64,000 nt of DNA from Streptomyces avidinii. Lineage in GTDB: Bacteria > Actinomycetota > Actinomycetes > Streptomycetales > Streptomycetaceae. The position numbers were made by a program, and so were the translations under genes. This document shows positions 8,414-17,836 of this stretch, piece by piece (the stretch's first letter is position 1; the number at the start of each line of letters is the position of its first letter). The notes under the pieces are model-generated. The model saw nothing but the letters and a program-made list of their open reading frames with translations. It ran no database searches and was not told the origin of the DNA. The stretch covers positions 1-64,000 of the forward strand of contig NZ_BMVL01000018.1 of NCBI RefSeq assembly GCF_014650695.1. Reading direction: 5' to 3'.

Positions 8414-10486
8414 GTGATGACCATTTCTCGACACACGCACCACAGGCGTAGGCCCCTGGCGGTCCTGTCATTGCTCCTCGCCGTGGTGGCCATGGTGCTC
8501 GGCCCCGTACCCAGTTCCGCCGCCGACCCCGGCTGGTGGAACCCGAGCGCGCGGCCAGCACCCGACTCCGACATCAACGTCACGGGCGAGCCCTTCAAGG
8601 GGACCGACGCCCAGGGACGGGTCCGGGGCTTCGTCGACGCGCACGACCACATCATGTCCAACGAGGGCTTCGGCGGCCGTCTCATCTGCGGCAAGCCGTT
8701 CTCCGAGGCGGGGGTGGCCGACGCGCTCAAGGACTGTCCCGAGCACTACCCCGACGGCACGCTCGCCATCTTCGACTTCATCACCAAGGGCGGGGACGGC
8801 AAGCACGACCCGAACGGCTGGCCGACCTTCAAGGACTGGCCCGCCCACGACTCGCTGACCCACCAGCAGAACTACTACGCCTGGGTCGAGCGCGCCTGGC
8901 GCGGCGGCCAGCGCGTACTCGTGAACGACCTCGTGACCAACGGGGTCATCTGCTCGGTCTACTTCTTCAAGGACCGCGGCTGCGACGAGATGACCGCCAT
9001 CCGGCTCGAAGCGCAGAAGACGTACGACATGCAGGCCTACATCGACAAGATGTACGGCGGCCCGGGCAAGGGCTGGTTCCGGATCGTCACGGACTCCGCG
9101 CAGGCCCGCGACGTCATCCAGCAGGGCAAGCTGGCCGTGGTCCTCGGGGTCGAGACCTCCGAACCCTTCGGCTGCAAGCAGATCCTGGACATCTCGCAGT
9201 GCAGCAAGCAGGACATCGACCGCGGGCTGGACGAGCTGTACCGCCTCGGCGTGCGCAGCATGTTCCTGTGCCACAAGTTCGACAACGCCCTGTGCGGGGT
9301 GCGCTTCGACGAGGGCGCCCTCGGCACCGCCATCAACGTGGGCCAGTTCCTTTCCACCGGGACCTTCTGGAAGACGGAGAAGTGCACCGGCCCGCAGCAC
9401 GACAACCCCATCGGACTCGCGGCGGCCGCACCCGCGGTGCAGAGCAAACTCCCCGCGGGGGTGGCGGTCCCCTCCTACGCCGGCGACGCCCAGTGCAACA
9501 CGCGCGGGCTCACGGAACTCGGTGAGTACGCGGTGCGCGGCATGATGAAGCGCAAGATGATGCTCGAGGTCGACCACATGAGCGTGAAGGCCGCGGGCCG
9601 GGCCTTCGACATCCTGGAGTCCGAGTCGTACCCGGGTGTGATCTCCTCGCACAGCTGGATGGACATGGACTGGACCGAGCGGGTCTACAAGCTCGGCGGT
9701 TTCATCGCCTCGTACATGAGCGGAGCCGAGGGCTTCAGTGCCGAGGCGAAGCGGACGGACGCGCTGCGCGACAAGTACAACGTCGGCTACGGGTACGGCA
9801 CCGACATGAACGGCGTCGGCGGCTGGCCCGGACCGCGCGGGGCCGACACGCCCAACCCGGTGCGCTACCCGTTCCGCAGCACCGACGGCGGCTCGGTCAT
9901 CGACAAGCAGACCACCGGTTCGCGCACCTGGGACCTCAACACCGACGGCGCCGCGCACTACGGTCTGGTCCCCGACTGGATCGAGGACATCCGGCTCGTC
10001 GGCGGCCAGGGCGTGGTGGACGACCTGTTCAAGGGCGCCGAGTCCTACCTGACCACCTGGGGGAACTCCGAGAAGCACAGGTCCGGCGTGAACCTGGCCG
10101 CGGGCTCCTCGGCGTCGGCGTCGAGCGCGGAGTGGTGGAACCCCTTCGTGAACTTCTCGCCGGGCCGGGCCGTGGACGGGGACTCGGGCAGCCGCTGGGC
10201 GAGCGAATGGAACGACAACCAGTGGCTGCGCATCGACCTCGGGTCCGCGAACCGGGTGGGGCGCATCACCCTGGACTGGGAGGCCGCGTACGGCAAGGCG
10301 TACCGCATCGAGGTCTCCACGGACGATACGAACTGGCAGACGGTCTGGTCCACGACCGCCAGTGACGGCGGCCTGGACACGGCCCGCTTCTCCGGGGTGC
10401 CGGCGCGCTACGTCCGCGTCCAGGGACTCCAGCGGGCCACCCAGTGGGGGTACTCGCTCCACGAGGTCGGCGTCTACAGCGGCTGA
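8414..10486 (+). CDS. Secreted metal-dependent hydrolase (M19/amidohydrolase-like) with C-terminal F5/8 type C domain
   Basis: This is a 690-residue protein with an N-terminal signal peptide (about residues 1-37, Arg-rich start then a hydrophobic core ending SSAA). The large central domain opens with GFVDAHDHIMSNEGFGG near residue 72. HDH is the metal-site signature of the renal dipeptidase/amidohydrolase group, and EVDHMS and SSHSWMD give further candidate ligands. Residues about 560-690 form a discoidin (F5/8 type C, CBM32-like) domain ending YSLHEVGVYSG, which usually binds surface sugars. The GTG at 8414 is followed directly by ATG; neither has a clear ribosome site. The substrate is unknown. 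Confidence 0.75.
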   Translation: MMTISRHTHHRRRPLAVLSLLLAVVAMVLGPVPSSAADPGWWNPSARPAPDSDINVTGEPFKGTDAQGRVRGFVDAHDHIMSNEGFGGRLICGKPFSEAGVADALKDCPEHYPDGTLAIFDFITKGGDGKHDPNGWPTFKDWPAHDSLTHQQNYYAWVERAWRGGQRVLVNDLVTNGVICSVYFFKDRGCDEMTAIRLEAQKTYDMQAYIDKMYGGPGKGWFRIVTDSAQARDVIQQGKLAVVLGVETSEPFGCKQILDISQCSKQDIDRGLDELYRLGVRSMFLCHKFDNALCGVRFDEGALGTAINVGQFLSTGTFWKTEKCTGPQHDNPIGLAAAAPAVQSKLPAGVAVPSYAGDAQCNTRGLTELGEYAVRGMMKRKMMLEVDHMSVKAAGRAFDILESESYPGVISSHSWMDMDWTERVYKLGGFIASYMSGAEGFSAEAKRTDALRDKYNVGYGYGTDMNGVGGWPGPRGADTPNPVRYPFRSTDGGSVIDKQTTGSRTWDLNTDGAAHYGLVPDWIEDIRLVGGQGVVDDLFKGAESYLTTWGNSEKHRSGVNLAAGSSASASSAEWWNPFVNFSPGRAVDGDSGSRWASEWNDNQWLRIDLGSANRVGRITLDWEAAYGKAYRIEVSTDDTNWQTVWSTTASDGGLDTARFSGVPARYVRVQGLQRATQWGYSLHEVGVYSG

Positions 10487-10515
10487 CGCCGCCGGGGCGG
10501 GTGCACGAGTGGCCG

Positions 10516-10547
10516 GGGCCGGCCGGATCTGCTGATCCGGCCGGCCC
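10516..10547 (+). terminator. Hairpin terminator
   Basis: A perfect 14-bp stem (GGGCCGGCCGGATC at 10516-10529 with its complement at 10534-10547) closes a four-base TGCT loop. It follows the secreted hydrolase gene by 29 bases. Confidence 0.8.
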
Positions 10548-10626
10548 TCCCGCCTTCCCCGGCCCCGGCCCCGGATCCACCGCGCACCATCAGCCACACC
10601 GCACAGCACGACCGAAAGGAAGAACC

Positions 10627-11241
10627 ATGGCACGGATGCCCTCGGCCGAGCGGCGCAGACAGTTGACCGAGGCCGCGATCCGCGCCATGACCCGCGACGG
10701 CGTCGCCGCGACGACGACCAGGTCGATCTGCGCCGAGGCGGGGGTGTCCCTGAGCGTCTTCCACTACTGCTTCGACTCCAAGCAGGCCCTGCTCGAATCC
10801 GTCATCGCGGCGATCACCGAACACAGCGTCACGCTGGTACGGGAGGCGATCCAGCCGAGGGCCACCCTCCGGGAGACCGTCCGAGCGGGTTTCCAGGCGT
10901 ACTGGGACCACGTGTCCGACCACCCCGGCGAGCACATGCTCACCTACGAACTCACCCAGTACGCGCTGCGCCGGCCGGGCTTCGAGCACCTGTCGCGGCG
11001 ACAGTACGAGCGGTACTGCGACACCTACACCGAGCTGATCGAACAGCTCCGCCACCACATGGCCCTCGAACTCCGCGTACCCGTGATCGTGTTGGCCCGC
11101 TATCTGGCCGCCATGACCGACGGGCTGACGCTGAACCACCTCGTCCTCGGCGACGACCGGATCTCGGCGGACATCCTCGACATGATCACCGACCATGTCG
11201 CGGGCCTCATCGGTGAGCGGCCAGATTCAGCCATGGCGTGA
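10627..11241 (+). CDS. TetR-family transcriptional regulator
   Basis: The protein has 204 residues and starts at the ATG at 10627, preceded by GAAAGGAAG. The N-terminal HTH (about residues 12-58) contains GVAATTTRSICAEAGVSLSV. The C-terminal part resembles BetI/TetR_C_6-type domains, with no recognisable ligand pocket from sequence. It sits alone between the secreted hydrolase and the large secreted protein, so the target is not apparent. Confidence 0.82.
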   Translation: MARMPSAERRRQLTEAAIRAMTRDGVAATTTRSICAEAGVSLSVFHYCFDSKQALLESVIAAITEHSVTLVREAIQPRATLRETVRAGFQAYWDHVSDHPGEHMLTYELTQYALRRPGFEHLSRRQYERYCDTYTELIEQLRHHMALELRVPVIVLARYLAAMTDGLTLNHLVLGDDRISADILDMITDHVAGLIGERPDSAMA

Positions 11242-11369
11242 ATTGCATCACTACCGGCCGAGTTGTGTCCTGCTTGTCCGTTTGCGAGATCGAACTGCCT
11301 GGTCAGGGCGCTACGTTGCAGCTCTCTGTATCGAGATCACTCGATGATCCACCGAAAGACCGAGGAAGT

Positions 11370-14300
11370 ATGGCTACTCGTTTCTCCGCGGCACGACGCC
11401 GTGGGAGAGGGCCCTGGGGTACCTCGCACTGGATAGCGGGCGGGGCGGCCCTCATCGTGACCGCCACCCTGCTCCAGAGCTCGAACACGGCGGGCGCGGC
11501 TCCGGCCGGGTCCGCGGCCAAGACCGGCAAGGTGACCGAAGAACTCAATCTCCCGCGTGCCCGGGTGGCCGCGCGCACGGCCGGCCACCGCGTGGAGGCC
11601 GTCTCGGAGCGGTCCGAGACCGCCACGACGTGGGTGAACCCGAACGGCACGCTCACGACCGAAGTGGCCGCCGGGCCGATTCGGTTCTACGACCAGCAGG
11701 CGCGCGGCTGGCGAAGCGTCGATGTGAACCTGGGCCGCGGCTCGGACGGTTCCGTGGCGTCCAAGGCCCACCCGCAGGGCCTGAAGCTGGCCGCGGGCAG
11801 CCTGCCGCGCATGGCCAAGGCCGCTCCCTCGGCCGCACCGTCGGCGAGCTTCATCAGCACCGACCTGGTCACCCTCGGCGAGGGCGACCAGCAGATCACC
11901 CTCCAGTGGAAGGGCGCCCTGCCGACCCCGAAGCTCGACGGGGCCCGCGCCGAATACACCGACGCCGTCCCCGGCGGTGACGTCGTCATCGAGGCCACCC
12001 GCAGCGGCTTCGAGCAGTTCGTCGAGCTGAAGCAGCGGCCGGCCGGCGGGAACTACTCGTACACCCTGCCGCTGGTGGCCAAGGGCCTGAAGGTGGAACA
12101 GCAGGCCGACGGAGGCGTGCAGTTCACCGACCGCAGGAGCAAGCGGACCGCCGTCATGCCGGCGCCGGTGATGTGGGACTCCACGGTCGACCCGGTCTCC
12201 GGCGAGCACACCCGCAAGGTGCCCGTGGCGATGAAGGTCGTCCAGGGCAGGGGCACGGTCGACCTGGTCGTCACCCCGGACGCGAAGTTCCTCGCGGACC
12301 CGGCCACCAAGTACCCCGTGACGGTGGACCCCTCCACTTCGTCGCTGGGCAGCGTCTTCGACACCTACGTCCAGCAGGGCGAGACCGTCGACTGGTCGAA
12401 CGACACCGAGCTCGACCTCGGCAACCCGGGCACGAAGAACGGCGACGGCACCTTCCGTACGGCGCGTTCCTTCATCACCTGGAACACCGCGCCCATCGCG
12501 GACGCGCTGGTCTCCGAAGCCAAGCTGTCGCTGTTCAACTTCCACTCCGGGAACACCGACTGCGTCGCGCAACCGTGGGAGGTCTGGAGCTCCGGAGCCC
12601 CGAGCACGGCGTCCCGCTGGACGAACCAGCCCGCCATGGGCACCAAGTACGCCACCTCCACCGAGACCCGGGGCAACCCCGGCTGCGCCTCGGCACCGGA
12701 CGGCTGGATCAACGCGGACGTGACCACCCTCGTGCAGACGTGGGCCTCCGCGAAGGCGCCGCTGTCCAGCATGGGTCTGCGGGCCACCTCGGAGTCGGTC
12801 GTCGGGCAGTGGAAGCGCGTCAACTCCGCGAACGCCACGGCCAATCCGCCGAAGCTGACGGTGACCTACAACTACCGTCCGCAGACCGGCACCAAGCAGG
12901 AGGCCGGCCCTCCGTTCATCCAGGACAAGACCCCCGCCTGGCGTGTCGAGACGACGACGCCGACCCTGCGCGACACGTTCGCGGACAAGGACGGCGACAC
13001 GGTCAACGGCACCTTCCAGATCTTCGACGCGGCCACCAACACCCAGGTCGGCAACACCCTGGTCTCGCCGTACGTACCCGCCGGCACCCCGGCATCGGTC
13101 GTCGTACCCGCGGGCGTGCTCCAGCACGGGCGCATGTACCGCTTCCGCACCTCGCCGTACGACGGCACGCACTACAGCAACAGCTGGTCCCCCTGGTCCA
13201 ACTGGACCACCTTCACGGTCAGCCCGCTGCCCGACGCCCCGCAGGACCTCCAGGCCGGCGCCCAGCAGACGCTGACGCCGATCCTGTCCGCGGTCACCAT
13301 GTCCCCCGCGCAGACCCGGGTGAAGGCCGAGTTCTCGCTGAAGGACGCGGCCGGAAACCCGGTCCCCGGTCTTGCGATGCCCGCCGTGAGTGTGGAGAGC
13401 GGGAGCCGGGCCGCGCTGGAGATCCCGGAGGGCAAGCTCACGGACGGCGCGACGTACCGTTGGTCCGTACGGGCCTGTGACACCGTCGGGTGCTCGCCCT
13501 GGTCGGCCGAACAGAGCCTGACGGTCCGCCTCCAGCCGCTGCCCCAGATGCCCGCCACGCAGTCCCTGACCCTCACCGGCGCCGCCCTCGCGGGCACGTC
13601 CGCCCCGACCGACTGCGACACGCCCGGCTGCGCCACGCCCCCGGCCGACCAGCTGCGGATCGGTACCGCGGACGGACACCTCTGGGCAACGCACCTGAAG
13701 GCGGACCTCTCCGCGCTCCCGGCGGGGGCCCGGGTCACCTCGGCCAAGCTGTCACTGACCCGGTCCGACTGCGCCACGCAGTGCGTGGCGCAGAAGCCGA
13801 GCGTGTACGAGCTCTCCACCGCCTGGACCGCGGCGCAGAGCGGCAAGGACCTCCTCGCCGCGGCCGGCGACGAGAGCTACGTCACGGACACCGCCCTGGC
13901 GGAGGTCGACTTCGGCATGCTGGTGCAGTCATGGATCGATCGAGGCACCAACCAGGGCATAGCCCTTACGGTTCCCGGTACCGCGGCGGCGGCCTCGTAC
14001 CACTCGGGTACGGTCACGGACACCGCCAAGCGGCCCGGGCTGACCATCGAGTACCTGCCGCCGATCGCCCCCGGCGCGGTCAACGACGTCGTCGCCACCG
14101 CCGGTGACGCGGGCCTGCTCGCCACGTGGAACCCGCCCACCGACACCGGCTCGAACGGCGAGACCACGTACGTGGCGAAGGCCGAGAAGAGCGACGGCAC
14201 CGTGGTCGCCACCTCGGAGGGCACCGTACCGCGCGCCGTCTTCACCGGCCTGGACAACGCCCTCTCCTACCGGGTCGCCGTGACGGCGAAGAACGCCGTG

Positions 14301-15392
14301 GGCAGCAGCCCGGTGTCCCGCAGTGCGCCGGTTCAGGGCTCCTCCGTGCCCGGGGGAACCGCGCGCTACAAGGACTACGTCCAGGCGTACCTGAGCGCCC
14401 GCAACAAGGTCATGACGGGGGTGAGTCTCACCGCGGAGGAAGCCGCCGCCGAATCCCCGCACGCTGAGGTCTTCAGGGACCTGCTCGGCGTGCAGGAGGA
14501 CCCCGTGGTCGGGACGCGCGAGGGCCTGGAAACGCAGAACCAGGCCTACATCGGTGCGTCCTCGGCCCTTGCGGACACCACGGTCCTGAGCGGCGCGGCC
14601 GGCCGGGTACTCGTACGGAGCACCGTCATCCAGACGGTGACCATGCGGGTCGACGGGGTCGACGAGGTCTCGGAGAACCGGATCTACCGGAGGTTCGTCT
14701 TCAACGTCGTCGCAGGCGCGGCGAAGCTGGAGAGCGAGTCCGACGACATCGAAGCCGGGCAGACCCTGTCCACCACGGCTGCGGCGGTCTCCCAGGTCAC
14801 CGCCACTTCGGCCGAGGCCCCGGAGGTGCCGACGGGCATCGACCCCATCGCGCTCGGCACCGACGGCTTCCCGCTGGCGGGCGGGTCCGAGGCCGGCGTC
14901 CGTACGGCCGCGTACGTCAATGGTTCGGGGACCGCGAGCTGGGCCCTGACCCACGCCTATGACAAGGTCGAGTACTGGAACAACGACTGCGCCAACTTCG
15001 TGTCGAAGTCGCTCTACTACGGCGGTGGCATGAAGATGCGCACCGGCTGGTACAGGAACAGCAACGTCTGGTGGCGGAACCCGACCTTCAGCTGGATGCC
15101 GAGGGAGAGCCGCACCTGGGCCGGAGCCCAAGGGCTCTTCACGCACCTGTTCAACTACCGCCAGCCGGGCTACGTCAACCGCTCGTACAATCTGCGCCCC
15201 GGAGACGTTCTGTTCTTCAAGTACAGGGGTGACAACATCTACAACCACACGGCCGTGGTGCGCGGCATCCAGGGCGGTACCGTCAAGATCGCCCAGCACG
15301 GGTACTCGCCGCTCAGCACCCTGCCCGAGATCATCGCCAGGAACAACGGAAAGATCGTGGAGATCGGCGCCCTGAGGCCGAGGTCCCGGTGA
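11370..15392 (+). CDS. Large secreted DNRLRE / fibronectin-like protein with C-terminal amidase domain
   Basis: The product has 1340 residues from the ATG at 11370 (GAGGAAGT upstream). A twin-Arg-like basic N-terminus and hydrophobic segment (about 1-45) direct export. A Rhs/WapA-type N-terminal beta region follows, then DNRLRE repeats around residues 340-500 (SFITWNTAPIADALVSEAKLS) and a second, weaker one near 800-900. FN3-like segments occur at about 510-640 and 920-1010. The C-terminus (about 1190-1320) is an Amidase_6 domain. It has NDCANFVSKSLYYGG with the likely catalytic Cys, and YNHTAVVRG with His. The architecture resembles Rhs-like secreted effectors lacking the long YD-repeat region. 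The last base pairs overlap the lipoprotein gene. Confidence 0.8.
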   Translation: MATRFSAARRRGRGPWGTSHWIAGGAALIVTATLLQSSNTAGAAPAGSAAKTGKVTEELNLPRARVAARTAGHRVEAVSERSETATTWVNPNGTLTTEVAAGPIRFYDQQARGWRSVDVNLGRGSDGSVASKAHPQGLKLAAGSLPRMAKAAPSAAPSASFISTDLVTLGEGDQQITLQWKGALPTPKLDGARAEYTDAVPGGDVVIEATRSGFEQFVELKQRPAGGNYSYTLPLVAKGLKVEQQADGGVQFTDRRSKRTAVMPAPVMWDSTVDPVSGEHTRKVPVAMKVVQGRGTVDLVVTPDAKFLADPATKYPVTVDPSTSSLGSVFDTYVQQGETVDWSNDTELDLGNPGTKNGDGTFRTARSFITWNTAPIADALVSEAKLSLFNFHSGNTDCVAQPWEVWSSGAPSTASRWTNQPAMGTKYATSTETRGNPGCASAPDGWINADVTTLVQTWASAKAPLSSMGLRATSESVVGQWKRVNSANATANPPKLTVTYNYRPQTGTKQEAGPPFIQDKTPAWRVETTTPTLRDTFADKDGDTVNGTFQIFDAATNTQVGNTLVSPYVPAGTPASVVVPAGVLQHGRMYRFRTSPYDGTHYSNSWSPWSNWTTFTVSPLPDAPQDLQAGAQQTLTPILSAVTMSPAQTRVKAEFSLKDAAGNPVPGLAMPAVSVESGSRAALEIPEGKLTDGATYRWSVRACDTVGCSPWSAEQSLTVRLQPLPQMPATQSLTLTGAALAGTSAPTDCDTPGCATPPADQLRIGTADGHLWATHLKADLSALPAGARVTSAKLSLTRSDCATQCVAQKPSVYELSTAWTAAQSGKDLLAAAGDESYVTDTALAEVDFGMLVQSWIDRGTNQGIALTVPGTAAAASYHSGTVTDTAKRPGLTIEYLPPIAPGAVNDVVATAGDAGLLATWNPPTDTGSNGETTYVAKAEKSDGTVVATSEGTVPRAVFTGLDNALSYRVAVTAKNAVGSSPVSRSAPVQGSSVPGGTARYKDYVQAYLSARNKVMTGVSLTAEEAAAESPHAEVFRDLLGVQEDPVVGTREGLETQNQAYIGASSALADTTVLSGAAGRVLVRSTVIQTVTMRVDGVDEVSENRIYRRFVFNVVAGAAKLESESDDIEAGQTLSTTAAAVSQVTATSAEAPEVPTGIDPIALGTDGFPLAGGSEAGVRTAAYVNGSGTASWALTHAYDKVEYWNNDCANFVSKSLYYGGGMKMRTGWYRNSNVWWRNPTFSWMPRESRTWAGAQGLFTHLFNYRQPGYVNRSYNLRPGDVLFFKYRGDNIYNHTAVVRGIQGGTVKIAQHGYSPLSTLPEIIARNNGKIVEIGALRPRSR

Positions 15393-15922
15393 GGCCGGCA
15401 CCGGCTCTCCGAGCCGCGCTCGTGTCCGCCGTGGCGCTCGGCGTGCTGACGGCCTGCTCCGGGGACGTCACCTCCGAAGAGGCGGACTACATCGGGGACT
15501 ACAGCAGTCATCCGCCACTCAAGGTCGTCGGGTATCCGTCCACGGGATCGCTGGGGATCACCCAGCAGGTGGTGTGGCGGATCGCCGACGGAAAGGCCGA
15601 GGAGCTGGCACTGCTCGCGTCCGACGAGCGGGGCGAGGGCGTAGCCGAGAAGACCGCCAAGAACTGGATCGATGCATTCCGCAAGGGCGCCGGCGGCCCG
15701 GTGACCGCGGAGTTCTACGACGAGGGCTCCTACCGGCAGACCGTCGTGCTCTACCTGCACGGCAGCGGCCAGATCAAGGAGATCTACGTCCGTGCCGCGC
15801 GCGTGGCCGACAAGGAGGCCTGGGGTGTGAACCTGGCCGAGCCGGACCCCGGTGAAGCCACCGCCGTCGGGCCGTGGGTGCCGAAGACCCCGGGTGAGCT
15901 CGGCTCCAAGATGGTGCCGTGA
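15389..15922 (+). CDS. Lipoprotein coupled to the secreted DNRLRE-amidase protein
   Basis: The product has 177 residues. The N-terminus has a hydrophobic signal ending in the lipobox VLTAC (Cys 23), so it should be anchored outside the membrane. No domain is recognised in the rest. Its GTG start overlaps the upstream stop (GTGA), showing tight translational coupling. A surface lipoprotein made in step with a secreted amidase-type effector could be an immunity or partner protein, but that is inference from position. A 21-bp terminator follows. Confidence 0.8.
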   Translation: MRPAPALRAALVSAVALGVLTACSGDVTSEEADYIGDYSSHPPLKVVGYPSTGSLGITQQVVWRIADGKAEELALLASDERGEGVAEKTAKNWIDAFRKGAGGPVTAEFYDEGSYRQTVVLYLHGSGQIKEIYVRAARVADKEAWGVNLAEPDPGEATAVGPWVPKTPGELGSKMVP

Positions 15923-15941
15923 CCTGAACCGGTCTCGAAGG

Positions 15942-15989
15942 CCGAAGGGCGCCGTCCCGTGGATCACTCCACGGGACGGCGCCCTTCGG
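15942..15989. terminator. Bidirectional terminator, 21-bp perfect stem
   Basis: The arm at 15942-15962 (starting CCGAAGGGCGCC) is exactly complementary to 15969-15989, with a six-base loop ATCACT. It lies between convergent genes and should serve both. Confidence 0.9.
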
Positions 15990-16002
15990 CGTGGTGCGTG
16001 CG

Positions 16003-17688
16003 TCAGGCGCGGTCCAGCAGGGTGGTCAGGACCTCGTGGAGGACCGCTTCCGGGTCCGCCACGGCCTGGGCCGAGCGCCACGCCACGAAACCGTCGGGGC
16101 GCACGAGGACCGCACCCTGCGGGGTCGTGCCGTGCACCTCGGTCCAGTCGCCGCCGTTCGCGGGGATCAGATCGGCCTCCGGTCCGGTGCCGATCGCGTA
16201 CGCGTCCAGGGACAGGCCCAGTTGTTCCGCGACGGACCGGGCCGCGGCGCGCCACGGCGTGCCCTCGGAGCTGAGCAGGACGAAGGAACGCTCGTACAGG
16301 TCCACGCTGGACTTCGGCTCCGGGTCCCCCGGTCCGCAGAGCCACATGTGCGGTGCGCGGCTGCCGGGCTCGCCGGTGAGCCGCATCCGTTCGGGCACGA
16401 CGGGCTGGTCCGGGTCGGCTCCCAGCACCGCGCCCCGGGGGTAGCGGTAGCCCATCGCCACCGAGAGGACCCCGCCCTGCCGGCCGCCGCCACCGCGCGG
16501 CGCGGCGTCCGGATCCGGTTCGGGTTCGGTCGCGGGCAGGATCTCGGGGTCGGGCTCGTACCCCGGGTGGCTGTGCTCCGCGGACCGGGCCGAGGCGCGC
16601 TCGCTCGTCGCCCGGGCCACCGGAAGCCGCTCGGCCTCGTAGGTCTGCAGCAGCCCCGGCCCGGCCGAACCGCCCAGCACCGCGGCGAGCTTCCAGGCGA
16701 GGTTGTGGGCGTCCTGGATGCCGGTGTTGGAGCCGAAGGCCCCGGTGGGGGACATCTCGTGGGCCGCGTCACCGGCCAGGAAGACCCGGCCGGCCCCGTA
16801 CCGCTCGGCGACCCGCTCGGCCGCGTGCCACGGGGCCTTCCCGGTGATCTCGACGTCCAGGTCGGGTGCGCCGACGGCCCGCCGGATGTGCTCGACGCAC
16901 CGCTCGTCGGTGAAGTCCTCCAGCGTCTCGCCCTGGTCGGGGTGCCAGGGCGCGTGGAAGACCCACCGCTCGGCATTGTCGACCGGCAGCAGGGCACCGT
17001 CGGCGTCGGGCTTGGTCAGGTAGCACACGATGAAGCGCCGGTCGCCGACCACGTGGGCGAGCATCCGGGACCGGAAGGTGATGCTCACGTTGTGGAACAG
17101 GTCCCCGGAACCGCTCTGGCCGATCCGCAGCTCCTCGCGCACCGGACTGCGCGGCCCGTCTGCGGCGACGAGGTAGTCCGCGCGCACCGTGCTGTGCTCC
17201 CCGGTGTCCCGGTTCTTCACGACTGCGGTGACCCCGCCCGGGTCCTGGTCGAAGGAGAGGAGTTCGGTGGAGAACCGCAGGTCGGCCCCCAGGGAAGGGG
17301 TCACGGACATCAGGACCGGCTCGATGTCGTTCTGGCTGCACAGGCACCAGGACGACGGGCTGAAGCGCCCGAGCGCGCCACCCGGGTCGATCTCCTCGAA
17401 GAGCCACTCCTGATCGTCCCCGGTCAGCGAGCCGCCCTGGAGGATGCCGTGGTTGTCCGCCAGGACCGAGGCGGCGTCCCGGATCCGGTGCTCTACCTGG
17501 GCCACCCGGAACAGCTCCATCGTCCGAACGTTGATACCGCGTCCGCGTGGGTGCAGGGAGGTACCCGCGTGCTTCTCGACCACCATGTGCCTGATGCCAT
17601 GCCGGCCGAGGAAGAGCGAGGTGCACAGACCCACCAGCGAGCCGCCCACGATGAGGACCGGGACGTGGTGGTCGACGTTTTCCTTCAT
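16003..17688 (-). CDS. FAD-dependent aromatic polyketide hydroxylase (RdmE/PgaE-like)
   Basis: This is a 561-residue class A flavin monooxygenase from the ATG at 17688, which follows GGAAGGAAC. Motifs are VGGSLVGL near residue 15, AADGPRSPVREEL near 165 and LAGDAAHEMSPTGAFGSN near 300, with a C-terminal thioredoxin-like region. The group hydroxylates polycyclic aromatic polyketides using NADPH and O2. It is divergent from a SchA/CurD-type gene, an arrangement I recall from whiE spore-pigment loci where the hydroxylase diverges from ORFI. The frame stays open far upstream of the chosen start, but that extension overlaps the divergent gene and is ignored. Confidence 0.87.
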   Translation of the reverse strand: MKENVDHHVPVLIVGGSLVGLCTSLFLGRHGIRHMVVEKHAGTSLHPRGRGINVRTMELFRVAQVEHRIRDAASVLADNHGILQGGSLTGDDQEWLFEEIDPGGALGRFSPSSWCLCSQNDIEPVLMSVTPSLGADLRFSTELLSFDQDPGGVTAVVKNRDTGEHSTVRADYLVAADGPRSPVREELRIGQSGSGDLFHNVSITFRSRMLAHVVGDRRFIVCYLTKPDADGALLPVDNAERWVFHAPWHPDQGETLEDFTDERCVEHIRRAVGAPDLDVEITGKAPWHAAERVAERYGAGRVFLAGDAAHEMSPTGAFGSNTGIQDAHNLAWKLAAVLGGSAGPGLLQTYEAERLPVARATSERASARSAEHSHPGYEPDPEILPATEPEPDPDAAPRGGGGRQGGVLSVAMGYRYPRGAVLGADPDQPVVPERMRLTGEPGSRAPHMWLCGPGDPEPKSSVDLYERSFVLLSSEGTPWRAAARSVAEQLGLSLDAYAIGTGPEADLIPANGGDWTEVHGTTPQGAVLVRPDGFVAWRSAQAVADPEAVLHEVLTTLLDRA

Positions 17689-17836
17689 GTTCCTTCCATG
17701 CCCTGTGCGAGGGGGGTTCCCTCGCTCGTTCACCCGCTTGGTTCTCTCATCTCGCGCCGCAGGGATTACGGGACAACGATCGGGTTCGGGTGGCGCCGCC
17801 CCGTGGCGACCGTGTGGTCTCGAAGGAGTGTGAACG

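Noticed and set aside
8468-10633. 721-codon minus-strand open frame
   Set aside because: It is antisense to the secreted M19-like gene, with low-complexity composition and no motifs.
11337-13694. 785-codon minus-strand open frame
   Set aside because: It is antisense to the DNRLRE protein gene, which has clear domains on the plus strand.
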